A stretch of DNA of 64,000 bases from Glaciecola sp964195425 (GTDB lineage: Bacteria; Pseudomonadota; Gammaproteobacteria; Enterobacterales; Alteromonadaceae): positions 62,001 through 126,000 of the forward strand of contig CAXMOM010000044.1 in assembly GCA_964195425.1 (NCBI GenBank), read 5' to 3'. Made by a program: the position numbers and the translations under genes. Positions 34,470 to 43,019 of the stretch are shown here, piece after piece. Numbering within the stretch: the stretch's first letter is position 1; each line of letters begins with the position of its first letter. The notes beneath the pieces were generated by a model. That model did not search any database, had not been told where the DNA came from, and saw only the letters and a list, made by a program, of their open reading frames with translations.

Positions 34470-35477
34470 ATGGCGATATCTTCGCACAATATCACGGTTT
34501 TCGGTGCTGGCTCGTACGGTACCGCCTTGGCTTTTTGTTTGTCTAGAAATAAGCACAAAACATATTTATGGGGTCGAGATGAGACCGCTATTGCGGACAT
34601 GAAAGCGACTCGCTGTAATGCAAAGTACCTCGAAAAATTCACCTTTCCCGACGCGCTATTTCCAACATCAAACTTAGAAAAAGCAATTAAGGAAAGTAAG
34701 TACCTACTAGTGGTAGTGCCTAGCCATGCGTTTGCCGATATGCTCAGTATTATTGCTCCTTTTGTTACCCCAGAACACAAAGTAATTTGGGCAAGTAAAG
34801 GTTTAGAGCCTGGTACAGGTCGTTTGTTGCAACAAGTGGCAGCCGACATATTGCCCGCTACTGTGCCTTTAGCGGTGTTATCGGGTCCCACGTTTGCTGC
34901 TGAAATGGCTGCAGGTTTACCCACCGCAATCACCCTATCGACCACTAATGACGACTTGGGTAGCGAATTTGCCTCTTTGTTACATGATCCCAAACGCTTC
35001 AGAGTTTACTTAAACAGCGATTTAACAGGTGTGCAATTAGGCGGCGCAGTAAAAAATGTTATCGCTATAGGCGCTGGTCTTGGCGATGGCTTAGGCTTTG
35101 GCGCAAATGCAAGAACCGCGCTTATTACCCGCGGCTTAGCCGAAATGAAACGCTTAGGTCTTGCACTGGGTGCTCAAAGCGAAACATTTATGGGGATGGC
35201 CTGTTTGGGCGATTTAGTCTTAACCTGCACCGACAATCAGTCGCGAAACAGACGATTTGGTCTTGCCTTGGGTCAAGGCTTAAGTGTAGACGCGGCGATT
35301 GAAAGCATTGGTCAAGTCGTTGAAGGCTACCGAAACACAGACGAAGTCCACATTTTGTCAAAAGCACAAGGCATAGAAATGCCCATTTGCGAGCAAATTT
35401 ATAAAGTATTGTACGAAGGGAAATCTGCTAAAGATGCCGCTATTGCATTATTAGGGCGCGAACAAACAACAGAGTAA
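34470..35477 (+). CDS. gpsA: NAD(P)H-dependent glycerol-3-phosphate dehydrogenase
   Basis: GpsA reduces dihydroxyacetone phosphate to sn-glycerol-3-phosphate, the backbone for phospholipids. The 335-residue protein has the Rossmann motif VFGAGSYGTALAFCLSRN (about 10-27) and VPSHAFADML for substrate binding. The catalytic lysine is in LGGAVKNVIAIGAGLGDGLGFG (about 191-212), and MACLGDLVLTCT is in the helical domain. The length is normal. It is the last gene of yibN-grxC-secB-gpsA, and trmL converges on it. Confidence 0.97.
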   Translation: MAISSHNITVFGAGSYGTALAFCLSRNKHKTYLWGRDETAIADMKATRCNAKYLEKFTFPDALFPTSNLEKAIKESKYLLVVVPSHAFADMLSIIAPFVTPEHKVIWASKGLEPGTGRLLQQVAADILPATVPLAVLSGPTFAAEMAAGLPTAITLSTTNDDLGSEFASLLHDPKRFRVYLNSDLTGVQLGGAVKNVIAIGAGLGDGLGFGANARTALITRGLAEMKRLGLALGAQSETFMGMACLGDLVLTCTDNQSRNRRFGLALGQGLSVDAAIESIGQVVEGYRNTDEVHILSKAQGIEMPICEQIYKVLYEGKSAKDAAIALLGREQTTE

Positions 35478-35516
35478 GCGTTTCACGCAACTCATGTATT
35501 GTCTTTATTACAAAAC

Positions 35517-35981
35517 CTAGCACGCATTCTCAAACCCTAACTGTCTCCACGACTCATATACAAAAACCGCTACCGCATTTGATAAATTCATACTTCTGCT
35601 GTTTGCCGACATAGGAATGCGCACTCTGCACTCCGGCGGTAGCGACATAATAATATCGGCAGGCAGACCGCGCGTTTCCGGTCCAAACAACAAGGCATCA
35701 CCTACTTCATAACTCACTTGGTGATGGAATGTTTTGCCTTTAGTGGTGCACGCAATTATGCGTTTAGGCTGTTGGGCAGTCAAGTAAGCGTCTAAATTCG
35801 GGTAGCGCTTAGTGTCAGCAAACTCATGATAATCTAATCCTGCACGGCGTACTTTTTTCTCATCCCAATCGAAACCCAAAGGCTCGATTAGATGCAGCTT
35901 ATAACCTGTATTAGCGCATAATCGAATAATATTACCCGTATTTGGTGGAATTTCAGGTTCAAATAAAACAACGTCTAGCAT
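35517..35981 (-). CDS. trmL: tRNA (cytidine(34)-2'-O)-methyltransferase TrmL
   Basis: TrmL is a SPOUT-class methyltransferase that modifies the wobble ribose of tRNA-Leu. The 154-residue protein has the family's three motifs: VVLFEPEIPPNTGNIIRLCANTG (about 4-26), DALLFGPETRGLPADI (about 93-108) and MSANSRSMNLSNAVAVFVYESWRQLG (about 124-149), which form the knotted SAM site. The size matches the short TrmL form without extra RNA-binding domain. It is monocistronic. Confidence 0.95.
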   Translation of the reverse strand: MLDVVLFEPEIPPNTGNIIRLCANTGYKLHLIEPLGFDWDEKKVRRAGLDYHEFADTKRYPNLDAYLTAQQPKRIIACTTKGKTFHHQVSYEVGDALLFGPETRGLPADIIMSLPPECRVRIPMSANSRSMNLSNAVAVFVYESWRQLGFENAC

Positions 35982-36122
35982 GCATGCTCGCTTAATATAG
36001 GAAGATAAATATGACTAGTTTATTGTATCAGCTTGCGATGTAGGAAGGCATGTTTTGTGTATAAATTAATATGAAAGGCGCAAACTGATATCTTGTAATA
36101 GAAAGACAGGCCCTCTTGCGAG

Positions 36123-36787
36123 CTAGTTTTGTTTGACAAAGTTTCTAACTGCACTTACAAATGCTTGAGAAGCAGGCTCTTGTCCAATTAGCAGATGATT
36201 GTTGCTGTCCAAGCATACGAATTCTGCGTTAGGATTAGAAGCTGAAATCTCACGACCCGCTGCAATTGGAATGCGTTTGTCACCAACCAGTTTGGGTAAG
36301 TGTCATTACCGCTTCACGTTCTTTAATCAATTCAGGCGTAGTATCTACCCTCCAACCAGATGCATAAACACCAAATAAAATAAGGTGTGATACTCGTTCC
36401 GGATGCCTAACCGCATACTCTATTGAAACAGCTGCGCCTTGGGATATGCCAAGCAACGGAAACGTTTCTACACCGAGTGAATCGACCAAGGTTTTTAGAT
36501 CTTTCACAAAGGTGTCGAAAGATATATCAGTTACATCCCAATCTGATAGTCCATTACCCCGTTCGTCGTATCTAATAAAGAAATGATTTTGTGCTAGCTC
36601 GCTAAACAGTGGACTCCAAATAGGCGCATCCCAACCTAACTCTAAGTGACTCAGCCAGTTGGCTGCCTTTACCAATGGTGGCCCTTCTTCGACTGTCCCG
36701 CAATCTATTCTGACATTGTAACTGGTCAGACAAAATTGCATTTTCGCGGGTAACGACTAGTCCACCAAGAGTTTGTATTGTCAACAT
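36123..36787 (-). pseudogene. Remnant of a BTAD-type regulator/alpha-beta hydrolase gene with two deletions
   Basis: Three segments on the minus strand look like one damaged gene. From the ATG at 36787, MLTIQTLGGLVVTREN resembles the start of BTAD-type regulators. About 45 bases on, the frame changes to an alpha/beta hydrolase domain, VRIDCGTVEEGPPLVKAANW...IRYDERGNGLSDWD with the nucleophile elbow LLGISQGAAVSIEYAVRHPE, ending EAVMTLTQTGW at a stop at 36280. In a third frame GDKRIPIAAGREISASN and FVCLDSNNHLLIGQEP continue to a stop at 36123. An intact hydrolase would have about 70 more residues between the last two segments, including the acid residue. Two internal deletions are thus inferred. 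Confidence 0.72.
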
Positions 36788-37039
36788 ATGTCAATGCCGG
36801 GAAAGTTTTGATATTTGTATTTTCCACGGTTTTTACAAAAAATATCACGATCAATTCAACGTTACTTCAAACGCACGAGTGCTATTTTTTAATGCTATGC
36901 AAAACTGAACCAGAATTCTCTAGCAAGACTTGAGCGCCTATTAAATTTTTTCGGGTCCCTAGTAGCGCTTTGTATAAAACTAAATTTTAGATTCAAGTAA
37001 ATATCCGAACATAGCCTAACGAAAGGATAAGTGATTGTA

Positions 37040-37627
37040 ATGAAAATAGAACGGCCGGTAAAAATAACGATGAAGAGCTATTGGCTCTAATTGAGGCTTG
37101 TAGCTTAGGTGACAATTTTGCATTAGAAACATCGTATAAAAAATTTGCCCCATTATTACACCGCTATGCTTTCAATATTCTGCGTAATGAAGCTCTAAGC
37201 AATGAAGTGCTTCAAGACAGCTTCATTCAAATTTGGAAACAGTCACATAGCTATCGCGTCGAGCAAGGAAAGCCTCTTACTTGGTTGCGCACTATTGTTC
37301 GTAATAAAGCGATAGATATGCTAAGAGCCGAAAAAAAAGCATCGCCATCCTTGTCAATTTGAGTTGAACACGACAGAAGTTGATGGGGTTCGCAGTAGCA
37401 GGCAACCCAAGCTAGAAATTATACAGGCTCAGACCATGTCTATACTTGATAATTGTTTAACTGACTTAACGCATAACGAAAGACCCAGTATTAAACTTGC
37501 TTATTTGCATGGCTACTCTAGACAAGAACTGAGCTTTTTATTAGAGACAAATGTTAATACGGTAAAGTCTTGGTTGCACAGGGGAATGACTCAATTGCAG
37601 CATCAACATGAACGCCTTTCGGCTTAA
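37040..37627 (+). pseudogene. Frameshifted ECF-type RNA polymerase sigma factor gene
   Basis: The segment 37060-37356 encodes sigma region 2: EELLALIEACSLGDNFALET, then LQDSFIQIWKQ and PLTWLRTIVRNKAIDMLRAEK. It reaches a stop at 37360. Sigma region 4 follows in the next frame from about 37340 to 37627, with LTDLTHNERPSIKLAYLHGY and ELSFLLETNVNTVKSWLHRG. The frame changes at a run of eight A at 37331-37338; seven A would join them as one protein. The only plausible ATG (37040) is in yet another frame, so a second indel near the A run at 37060 is likely. No anti-sigma gene follows. A pseudogene is most likely; slippage-dependent expression is possible. Confidence 0.72.
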
Positions 37628-37648
37628 AGACCAAACTTTAAGCTGAAA

Positions 37649-38635
37649 TCACGGCAGTGCAATAAAATTGAGTATTTTAGCGACGATAGATGCTCTTACT
37701 TCATCTTTCTCAAAAAGTAGCTCATGGCGAGCATTCGCTACAACAACTAAACTAGCTTGTGGTAATTCCTCAGCAAACTGTGTCATCTTTTCATTATCGA
37801 CTATTTGTTCTTGTTCAGCTTGCAACACTAAAGTTGGCAATAATATACTTGATGCATTAGCCCTTGCTTTACGCATGCCATAAATTGACTGTAGTAACCA
37901 ATTTGCACTAATACCTCCAAGTTGGTTTTGCGGGTAGTTTGCCATCATTTCGCGAAAAATTCGGTAGCGAACTTTACTGTTAGTAAGTTGATTTTTGTCA
38001 AATGCTTGCGCATGATAATCACCCTGCCCTAATATATAATTATCCTTTAAGCCAAATATTCCTCTTAACTTAAGCACTATAATCAATATGAATTGCAAGA
38101 GCGATTCACTAACTGGCGACAATATGCCTAACATAGGCGCACTCAATACTAATTTTGAAAACACATTTGGGTAAACCTGCACATACAAAGTACCTATCGC
38201 GCCACCCAATGAATGACACAAAAGTACTTTGTGTAAATCACCTTGATTATGTTTTACTAAAAGAGGATTTAGCACCTTTTCAATTAGCGCGTGCAGGTCT
38301 TCTACGTAGTCATTGAAGTTTTTTACATAGCCTATATGGCGGTTTGAAAGTAGACGGCTTGATAGCCCTTGACCCTGATGATCAAACATAAACACCGAAT
38401 AGCCGTTTTGATATAGCTCATAAATAAATTCGGCATATTTCACCAAGGACTCTGAACGCCCTTGAGAGATAACAATACATTTACTCGCCTTGTCATTGAT
38501 CACAAAGCCATAAAAACTATCGACCCCGCTGGCTTGTTTCCAAATGCCCGTGGTAAATTTATCTTGAAAAAACGCCATGGAGTCAGTCTGTGGATAGGCA
38601 TTCACGTTATTTTCATGGCTAATATAATACGGCAT
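37649..38635 (-). CDS. pldB: Alpha/beta hydrolase, lysophospholipase L2-like
   Basis: The 328-residue protein matches the PldB/monoacylglycerol lipase group. VISQGRSESLVKYAEFIYEL and VFMFDHQGQGLSSRL (about 80-94) are the oxyanion and loop region. The nucleophile elbow is CHSLGGAIGTL (about 139-149), with Ser at the centre of HSLGG. The acid is likely in PTLVLQAEQEQIVDN, and the His is in NARHELLFEKDEVR near the C-terminus, so the triad is complete. No signal peptide is present. It lies 22 bases after the sensor kinase gene on the same strand, so it may be read through from the Cpx-like operon. The symbol rests on similarity recalled from memory. Confidence 0.83.
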   Translation of the reverse strand: MPYYISHENNVNAYPQTDSMAFFQDKFTTGIWKQASGVDSFYGFVINDKASKCIVISQGRSESLVKYAEFIYELYQNGYSVFMFDHQGQGLSSRLLSNRHIGYVKNFNDYVEDLHALIEKVLNPLLVKHNQGDLHKVLLCHSLGGAIGTLYVQVYPNVFSKLVLSAPMLGILSPVSESLLQFILIIVLKLRGIFGLKDNYILGQGDYHAQAFDKNQLTNSKVRYRIFREMMANYPQNQLGGISANWLLQSIYGMRKARANASSILLPTLVLQAEQEQIVDNEKMTQFAEELPQASLVVVANARHELLFEKDEVRASIVAKILNFIALP

Positions 38636-38657
38636 ATAAAGGGTCTTTATTGGGTGG

Positions 38658-40010
38658 CTATAAGGTTAAAGGGAAGAGTAAGCAAATACACAATCCGCCC
38701 ATATCAGAAGGCTGTACATTTATCTCGCCATTGTGCAATTGAACACTGGCTTTGGCAATAGCCAGACCTAAACCAGTACCTTGATAATGTTTTCCCGAAG
38801 GCGCTCTGTAAAAGGGCTCAAAGATATGCGTGCGTTGTTCATCACTTAGACCTTCGCCATCGTCTTCAATCTGAATACGCAGCATCTTATGAGATGCATG
38901 GTTTACACTCAAATCTAGCGTAATCCTAACCTGCTTTTCGCTGTACTTTATGGCGTTTCGAGTAACGTTCTCAATTGCGCTTACAAAACTCGTTCTAATT
39001 AACGCTAACGCTAGGCTGCCATTAATGCCGTTATTCACAGTAAGCGTAATTTCGCTCGCTTGGGCTTCAAACGACAAATCATCTAACACAGGTAAAAGTA
39101 CTTCTTGTAACAAGGTATTCTCTAACTGTAACCATTGTGCATGATTTTCGTCGTTCATCTTGGCTAACTGCAGAGCTTGGCCTATTAATACATCCATAAC
39201 ACCAATATCTTTTTCAATGCGCTTAGCATATAAAACCTGTTCCTCACCAGAAGGGTTTAACATCGCCAATGCTAACTGCAGGCGAGTAAGTGGCGTTCTG
39301 AGTTCATGAGAAATGTTCGCCATTAAGGCCTTTTGCTGCGACAAGCTTTTGGCTAAATTGCTCGCCATATCGTAAATATCATTGTGCAATTGGCCAAGCT
39401 CATCTTTGCGTTTTTTGAAGGCTTCAGTCGCATTAGGGCTTATCTCGCTCGTTAAACCTGATGCAAAGTCATTGCTTAGCTGGCTAAGTTCTTTTATTGG
39501 CTTGGCGATTGTCCAAGCAATCGCAATACAAGCAACTGTGCCGGTTATCAAGAACACCACTAAGGCAAGTCCGAAAGCAAACACGGGCCTTTGACCACGG
39601 CGCAGTAAACGCCCAGCAAACAACCTATAATTTTGATCATTTGCCGTGATTAAAAAGGGGCCTACAAACTCCATATTATTCGTGCGTATTAATAAAGGGC
39701 GCTGCGCTTCTTTAAGCGACAAAAAACGCTCTCGTTGTTTCAATAGGGGTGACGGGAAACCGAGTATTATTTCATTTGTTGCATTATTCACTGCCATTAA
39801 ATTCCAGCGCCCTCTGGCACCAACACGTTTTAATGCCCGTTCAATATCAACATCCTCATTAATTTGTTTTTGGACATTTTCTTGTAATGTTTGCACCCGC
39901 TTTTCTTGCCCGCTATCAAGTGCATTGACATCCCACGACTGGCTAAAATAACGGGCAATAAAAAATGACATTAAGACCATTATAGTTACTGCCACCCAAA
40001 ACCAAACCAA
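38658..40010 (-). CDS. cpxA: Cpx-type sensor histidine kinase
   Basis: The protein has a membrane helix at its N-terminus, a periplasmic domain of about 110 residues and a second helix (FGLALVVFLITGTVACIAIAWTI). A HAMP linker and the kinase core follow. The phospho-acceptor His is in ISHELRTPLTRLQLALAML, and the ATP-binding motifs are NAIKYSEK, EDDGEGLSDEQ and GTGLGLAIAK. HELRTPLTRLQL and the VGPF...YRLF stretch match CpxA. The TTG at 40010 is the conventional start. However, the frame stays open upstream and encodes KLNPRNSLFGRIL, a plausible cytoplasmic N-terminus. An ATT at 40061, six bases after GGAG, could be the real start. Confidence 0.88.
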   Translation of the reverse strand: MVWFWVAVTIMVLMSFFIARYFSQSWDVNALDSGQEKRVQTLQENVQKQINEDVDIERALKRVGARGRWNLMAVNNATNEIILGFPSPLLKQRERFLSLKEAQRPLLIRTNNMEFVGPFLITANDQNYRLFAGRLLRRGQRPVFAFGLALVVFLITGTVACIAIAWTIAKPIKELSQLSNDFASGLTSEISPNATEAFKKRKDELGQLHNDIYDMASNLAKSLSQQKALMANISHELRTPLTRLQLALAMLNPSGEEQVLYAKRIEKDIGVMDVLIGQALQLAKMNDENHAQWLQLENTLLQEVLLPVLDDLSFEAQASEITLTVNNGINGSLALALIRTSFVSAIENVTRNAIKYSEKQVRITLDLSVNHASHKMLRIQIEDDGEGLSDEQRTHIFEPFYRAPSGKHYQGTGLGLAIAKASVQLHNGEINVQPSDMGGLCICLLFPLTL

Positions 40011-40072
40011 TATGCGGCCAAATAGTGAATTACGTGGGTTTAGCTTCTGAATAAAATTAATAATCGACTCCG

Positions 40073-40759
40073 CTACCGTCTTATCTGCATCAAATAGCCA
40101 TTACCACGTATAGTTTTAATAACTTCATTTACGCCGTGTTGCGCTAACTTTTTTCGAATATTACTCACGTGCATATCTAAGCTTCTGTCATATGCGCTTA
40201 GTTTACGCCCAAGCACCTTTTCGCTCAATTGTTCTTTAGTTTGCAAATGTCCGGGTTGTTTCATTAACTGCGCCAGTAACATAAACTCAGTTGCTGTCAT
40301 TTCAAGTAAACTATTCCCCACGCGAACGCTCTGATTTGCCTCGTTTACATATATATTATGTAAGCTAAGTTGTTGCGGTTGACTAAAACCTTGGCTTGGA
40401 TCTAAGCGTCTAATAAGGGCTTTAATGCGGGCGACTAGTTCGCGTTGATTAAATGGTTTGGATAGGTAATCGTCGGCGCCTAACTCTAAACCAAGTATTT
40501 TATCAAAATCGTCTCCTTTTGCGGTTAGCATGATCACCGGGATAGCCGAAAACACTCTTAGGCGCTTTAGCGTTTCGAAACCGTCAATCTCGGGCATCAT
40601 TACGTCTAACAATAAAATATCAAAAACCGTTTTTTGTAAGGACTCAAGCCCAATTAAAGCTGAGTTATCTACCGTCACCTCAAAACCTTGTTGGTTTAAG
40701 TACGCGGATAATAATTCAGTTAAGGCTTTGTCATCGTCAATGATGAGTATTTTGTTCAT
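40073..40759 (-). CDS. cpxR: OmpR-family response regulator CpxR
   Basis: CpxR is the DNA-binding partner of CpxA in envelope stress response. The 228-residue protein starting MNKILIIDDDKALTELLSAYL has a receiver domain with the phospho-acceptor Asp in ILLLDVMMPEIDGFETL (about 48-64). The conserved Thr and Lys are in VIMLTAKGDD and DYLSKPFNQREL. A winged-helix effector domain (about 133-225) ends DRSLDMHVSNIRKKL...VIKTIRGNGYLM. The ATG at 40759 has GGG seven bases upstream; earlier in-frame codons lack this. It precedes the kinase gene and is divergent from a CpxP/Spy-like gene. Confidence 0.9.
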   Translation of the reverse strand: MNKILIIDDDKALTELLSAYLNQQGFEVTVDNSALIGLESLQKTVFDILLLDVMMPEIDGFETLKRLRVFSAIPVIMLTAKGDDFDKILGLELGADDYLSKPFNQRELVARIKALIRRLDPSQGFSQPQQLSLHNIYVNEANQSVRVGNSLLEMTATEFMLLAQLMKQPGHLQTKEQLSEKVLGRKLSAYDRSLDMHVSNIRKKLAQHGVNEVIKTIRGNGYLMQIRR

Positions 40760-40892
40760 CAACATACCCTTTTTGCGCAGCAATTTGTGTATGCTGCTGG
40801 TGTTTATAATCGCTTATAAAGTATCGATAATCCGTTGAGTGTAATGCAATTTTCACGCATATTATAAAAACATAGTCGTAAAACACATCATC

Positions 40893-40908
40893 TTTACACA
40901 AGCTTTAC
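40893..40908 (-). promoter_or_regulatory. CpxR-like binding site
   Basis: On the minus strand two direct repeats GTAAA are spaced by six bases (plus-strand TTTAC at 40893-40897 and 40904-40908), giving an eleven-base period. CpxR sites are known as tandem GTAAA repeats of about this spacing. A further plus-strand GTAAA is at 40878-40882. The site lies in the 318-base gap between divergent cpxR and the CpxP/Spy-like gene, where autoregulation would be expected. The rest of this gap is AT-rich, and no other structure was noticed. Confidence 0.55.
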
Positions 40909-41077
40909 ACTAGCTTGGCACTACTATGCATTGAACTAGGTATTATTCTCTCACCAAATAAGTGTACTAAAAAACTCGCTAGCTACATTGCTTTTAACCT
41001 GCAAAAGCATTAGCAAAAAGCCAATGGCTTTAGTTTAAAAATACACTTACACAATACATGATTTTTGAGGAATGATG

Positions 41078-41869
41078 ATGAAAAAACAATTACTTACTAT
41101 AACTACTTTAGCTGCATTAGCCTGCTTTACCCTTATAAATATACCTGCGGCAATCGCAAAGCATTGGCAACAGGAAAACCCAATGCGTATGTTTAGTCAC
41201 TTAAATATATCCGATCAACAGGAACAAGAAATACGTGGTATTTTCACAACCACGCGCGAAAACAACAGCGTATTTACTGGCGAAAAGCGTGTTATTAAAC
41301 AGCAAATGGAAGACTTAATGACCATGCCGTCTTGGGACGAAGGAGCGGCTCGAAGCATCATAATCACCCAACTTGAACTAGGTAGGATTATTGCCCTTAA
41401 TCGCGCTAAGGCACGTAATCAAGCGTTTAACTTACTCGATGATGAGCAAAAAGCAGCGCTGAACGACAAAGCCGCAGATAGGACACATAAAAGAACAGAA
41501 AGACAAAACAAAGGCAACAATAAAGGGAAACGACAAGGTAGAAAGCACATAAAGCGCCTACACAAAGCACTTCAGTTGACCGACATCCAAGTTGCACAAA
41601 TTCAGGCTATTGACGAAGCTACGGAATCGCAAATGCAAGGGGTTAAAGAAGCCGGCAAGGCCCATCGCGCAGAAATACGTGCTATAACCAAAGCGCCTAG
41701 TTTTGATGAAGATGCTTGGCTAGCACTTCATGACAAGGCATTCAACAATATGGTCGCGCATAAATTATTTAAAACCAATGCTAAATACGACAAAGCGGCG
41801 ATATTAAGCACTGAACAAAAAGAGAAATTTAAAAAAATAATGAAAAAAATGAAAGGAAAACGTGCGTAG
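41078..41869 (+). CDS. Periplasmic Spy/CpxP-type protein with two tandem domains
   Basis: The protein has a signal peptide (MKKQLLTITTLAALACFTLI, likely cut near AIAKHW) and two successive copies of the Spy/CpxP fold. Copy one runs LNISDQQEQEIRGIF...LMTMPSWDEGAA...LLDDEQKAAL (about 43-130). Copy two runs LQLTDIQVAQIQAID...AITKAPSFDEDAW...ILSTEQKEKF (about 165-257). Both keep the LTxxQ-type motif at start and end. A very basic linker joins them. CpxP and Spy are single-domain chaperones and, for CpxP, a damper of CpxA. Of three successive ATG codons, the one at 41078 is seven bases from GAGG and is chosen. The divergent position opposite cpxR supports a Cpx role. Confidence 0.85.
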   Translation: MKKQLLTITTLAALACFTLINIPAAIAKHWQQENPMRMFSHLNISDQQEQEIRGIFTTTRENNSVFTGEKRVIKQQMEDLMTMPSWDEGAARSIIITQLELGRIIALNRAKARNQAFNLLDDEQKAALNDKAADRTHKRTERQNKGNNKGKRQGRKHIKRLHKALQLTDIQVAQIQAIDEATESQMQGVKEAGKAHRAEIRAITKAPSFDEDAWLALHDKAFNNMVAHKLFKTNAKYDKAAILSTEQKEKFKKIMKKMKGKRA

Positions 41870-41924
41870 GCCGGTTCTATTAATTAGTCTTTCCCTAGAT
41901 TGATATTATGAATGATATCCTTTC

Positions 41925-41955
41925 AAGCCTGCATTTTATATGTGGGCTTTTCTTT
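41925..41955 (+). terminator. Probable terminator of the Spy/CpxP-like gene
   Basis: AAGCCTGCAT (41925-41934) pairs with ATGTGGGCTT (41940-41949) with two G-U pairs and a five-base loop, and is followed by TTCTTTG. It lies 55 bases after the stop. The remaining 125 bases before the next gene show no clear feature. Confidence 0.7.
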
Positions 41956-42081
41956 GTCTGCAATGTTTTATCTTCAAGGCGCTAGCTTATTCAAACGATC
42001 GGCTAAAAACATGAGTGGCTTGCATACTGCCAACTGGATGTATATTCTCCTTCCAAATTCAATACAAAACGAACTACCGCA

Positions 42082-43011
42082 ATGAATGCAATTACACTAC
42101 TTGATGGCGGCATGGGACAAGAGTTGCTGCGCAGAAGTTCGCGGCCAGTAACGCGATTATGGTCTGCCGATGTCATGTTGAATGAACCTACTCTTGTGCG
42201 AGATTTACACCGCGACTTTATCCAAAGCGGTGCGCGTGTTATTACCTTAAATAGCTATACCGCCACGCCTGAACGCTTACTGCGTGAAAATGCGATTACT
42301 CAACTTGCTGGACTGCATAAATCGGCAATGCGCGCTGCCATAGATGCTATTGAGATAGCACAATGTGATGGCGTTAAAATTGCGGGCTGCCTACCTCCCC
42401 TAGTAGCAAGTTATCAGCCAGAAGTATTTCTGACATATGCAGAGTCTCTAGACAGCTATCGTCGCCTTGTTGAGTTACAGTTTAGTGCTAGCGATGTGTT
42501 TTTATGTGAAACAATGGCCTCTATTACCGAAGCAACCGCTGCGTGTGCCGCTGGTATTGAAAGCGGAAAGCCGGTTTGGGTGGCATTAACCGTTAGCGAT
42601 GCCAATTTCGGGCAGCTGCGCAGCGGGGAATCGTTGCGCGATGCAGTAAAAGCACTGCTTGCTTTAGGCGCCGAAGCAATACTGTTAAATTGTAGCCAAC
42701 CTGAAGCAATTAGTGCTTGTTGGCCTGAGTTATTTAGCGCAACGAATAAGGTAATAAATAGCTCTGCTCTCAAGCCTGCGTGTAAAATTGGTGCCTATGC
42801 CAACGGTTTTGTATCTATCGCTTCTTTGCACCCGGGTGTTACCGTTGATGTACTTGAGACTCGTCAAGATTTGAATCCGCAGCAATACGCTAACCACGCT
42901 ATGGAATGGGCAAAAGGGGGTGCATCGATTATTGGTGGGTGCTGTGAAATAGGTCCTGCACACATTAAGGCCCTGCATCAAAAGCTATGCAGTGAAGGGT
43001 TTATTGTATAA
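42082..43011 (+). CDS. Homocysteine S-methyltransferase family protein
   Basis: This family moves a methyl group from donors such as S-methylmethionine to homocysteine, using a zinc held by three cysteines. The 309-residue protein has the TIM-barrel start ITLLDGGMGQELLRR (about 4-18). The first zinc Cys lies in AILLNCSQPEAI (about 199-210), and the Cys pair lies in GGASIIGGCCEIGPAHIKAL near the C-terminus. It is the short form without cobalamin domain, so MmuM-like. The donor cannot be read from the sequence. The gene is monocistronic and converges on an MFS gene. Confidence 0.88.
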   Translation: MNAITLLDGGMGQELLRRSSRPVTRLWSADVMLNEPTLVRDLHRDFIQSGARVITLNSYTATPERLLRENAITQLAGLHKSAMRAAIDAIEIAQCDGVKIAGCLPPLVASYQPEVFLTYAESLDSYRRLVELQFSASDVFLCETMASITEATAACAAGIESGKPVWVALTVSDANFGQLRSGESLRDAVKALLALGAEAILLNCSQPEAISACWPELFSATNKVINSSALKPACKIGAYANGFVSIASLHPGVTVDVLETRQDLNPQQYANHAMEWAKGGASIIGGCCEIGPAHIKALHQKLCSEGFIV

Positions 43012-43019
43012 GTCTAAAG

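Noticed and set aside
36602..36787. Separate 61-residue gene on the minus strand
   Set aside because: Only its first 20 residues resemble a known protein start (BTAD regulators); the rest is the hydrolase segment read out of frame. It is described as part of the pseudogene.
37331..37340. The A-rich run in the sigma factor gene as a dnaX-like -1 ribosomal frameshift site
   Set aside because: The frame change needed is +1 (skip one A), not -1, and no downstream stem was evident. RNA polymerase slippage or a plain indel fits better.
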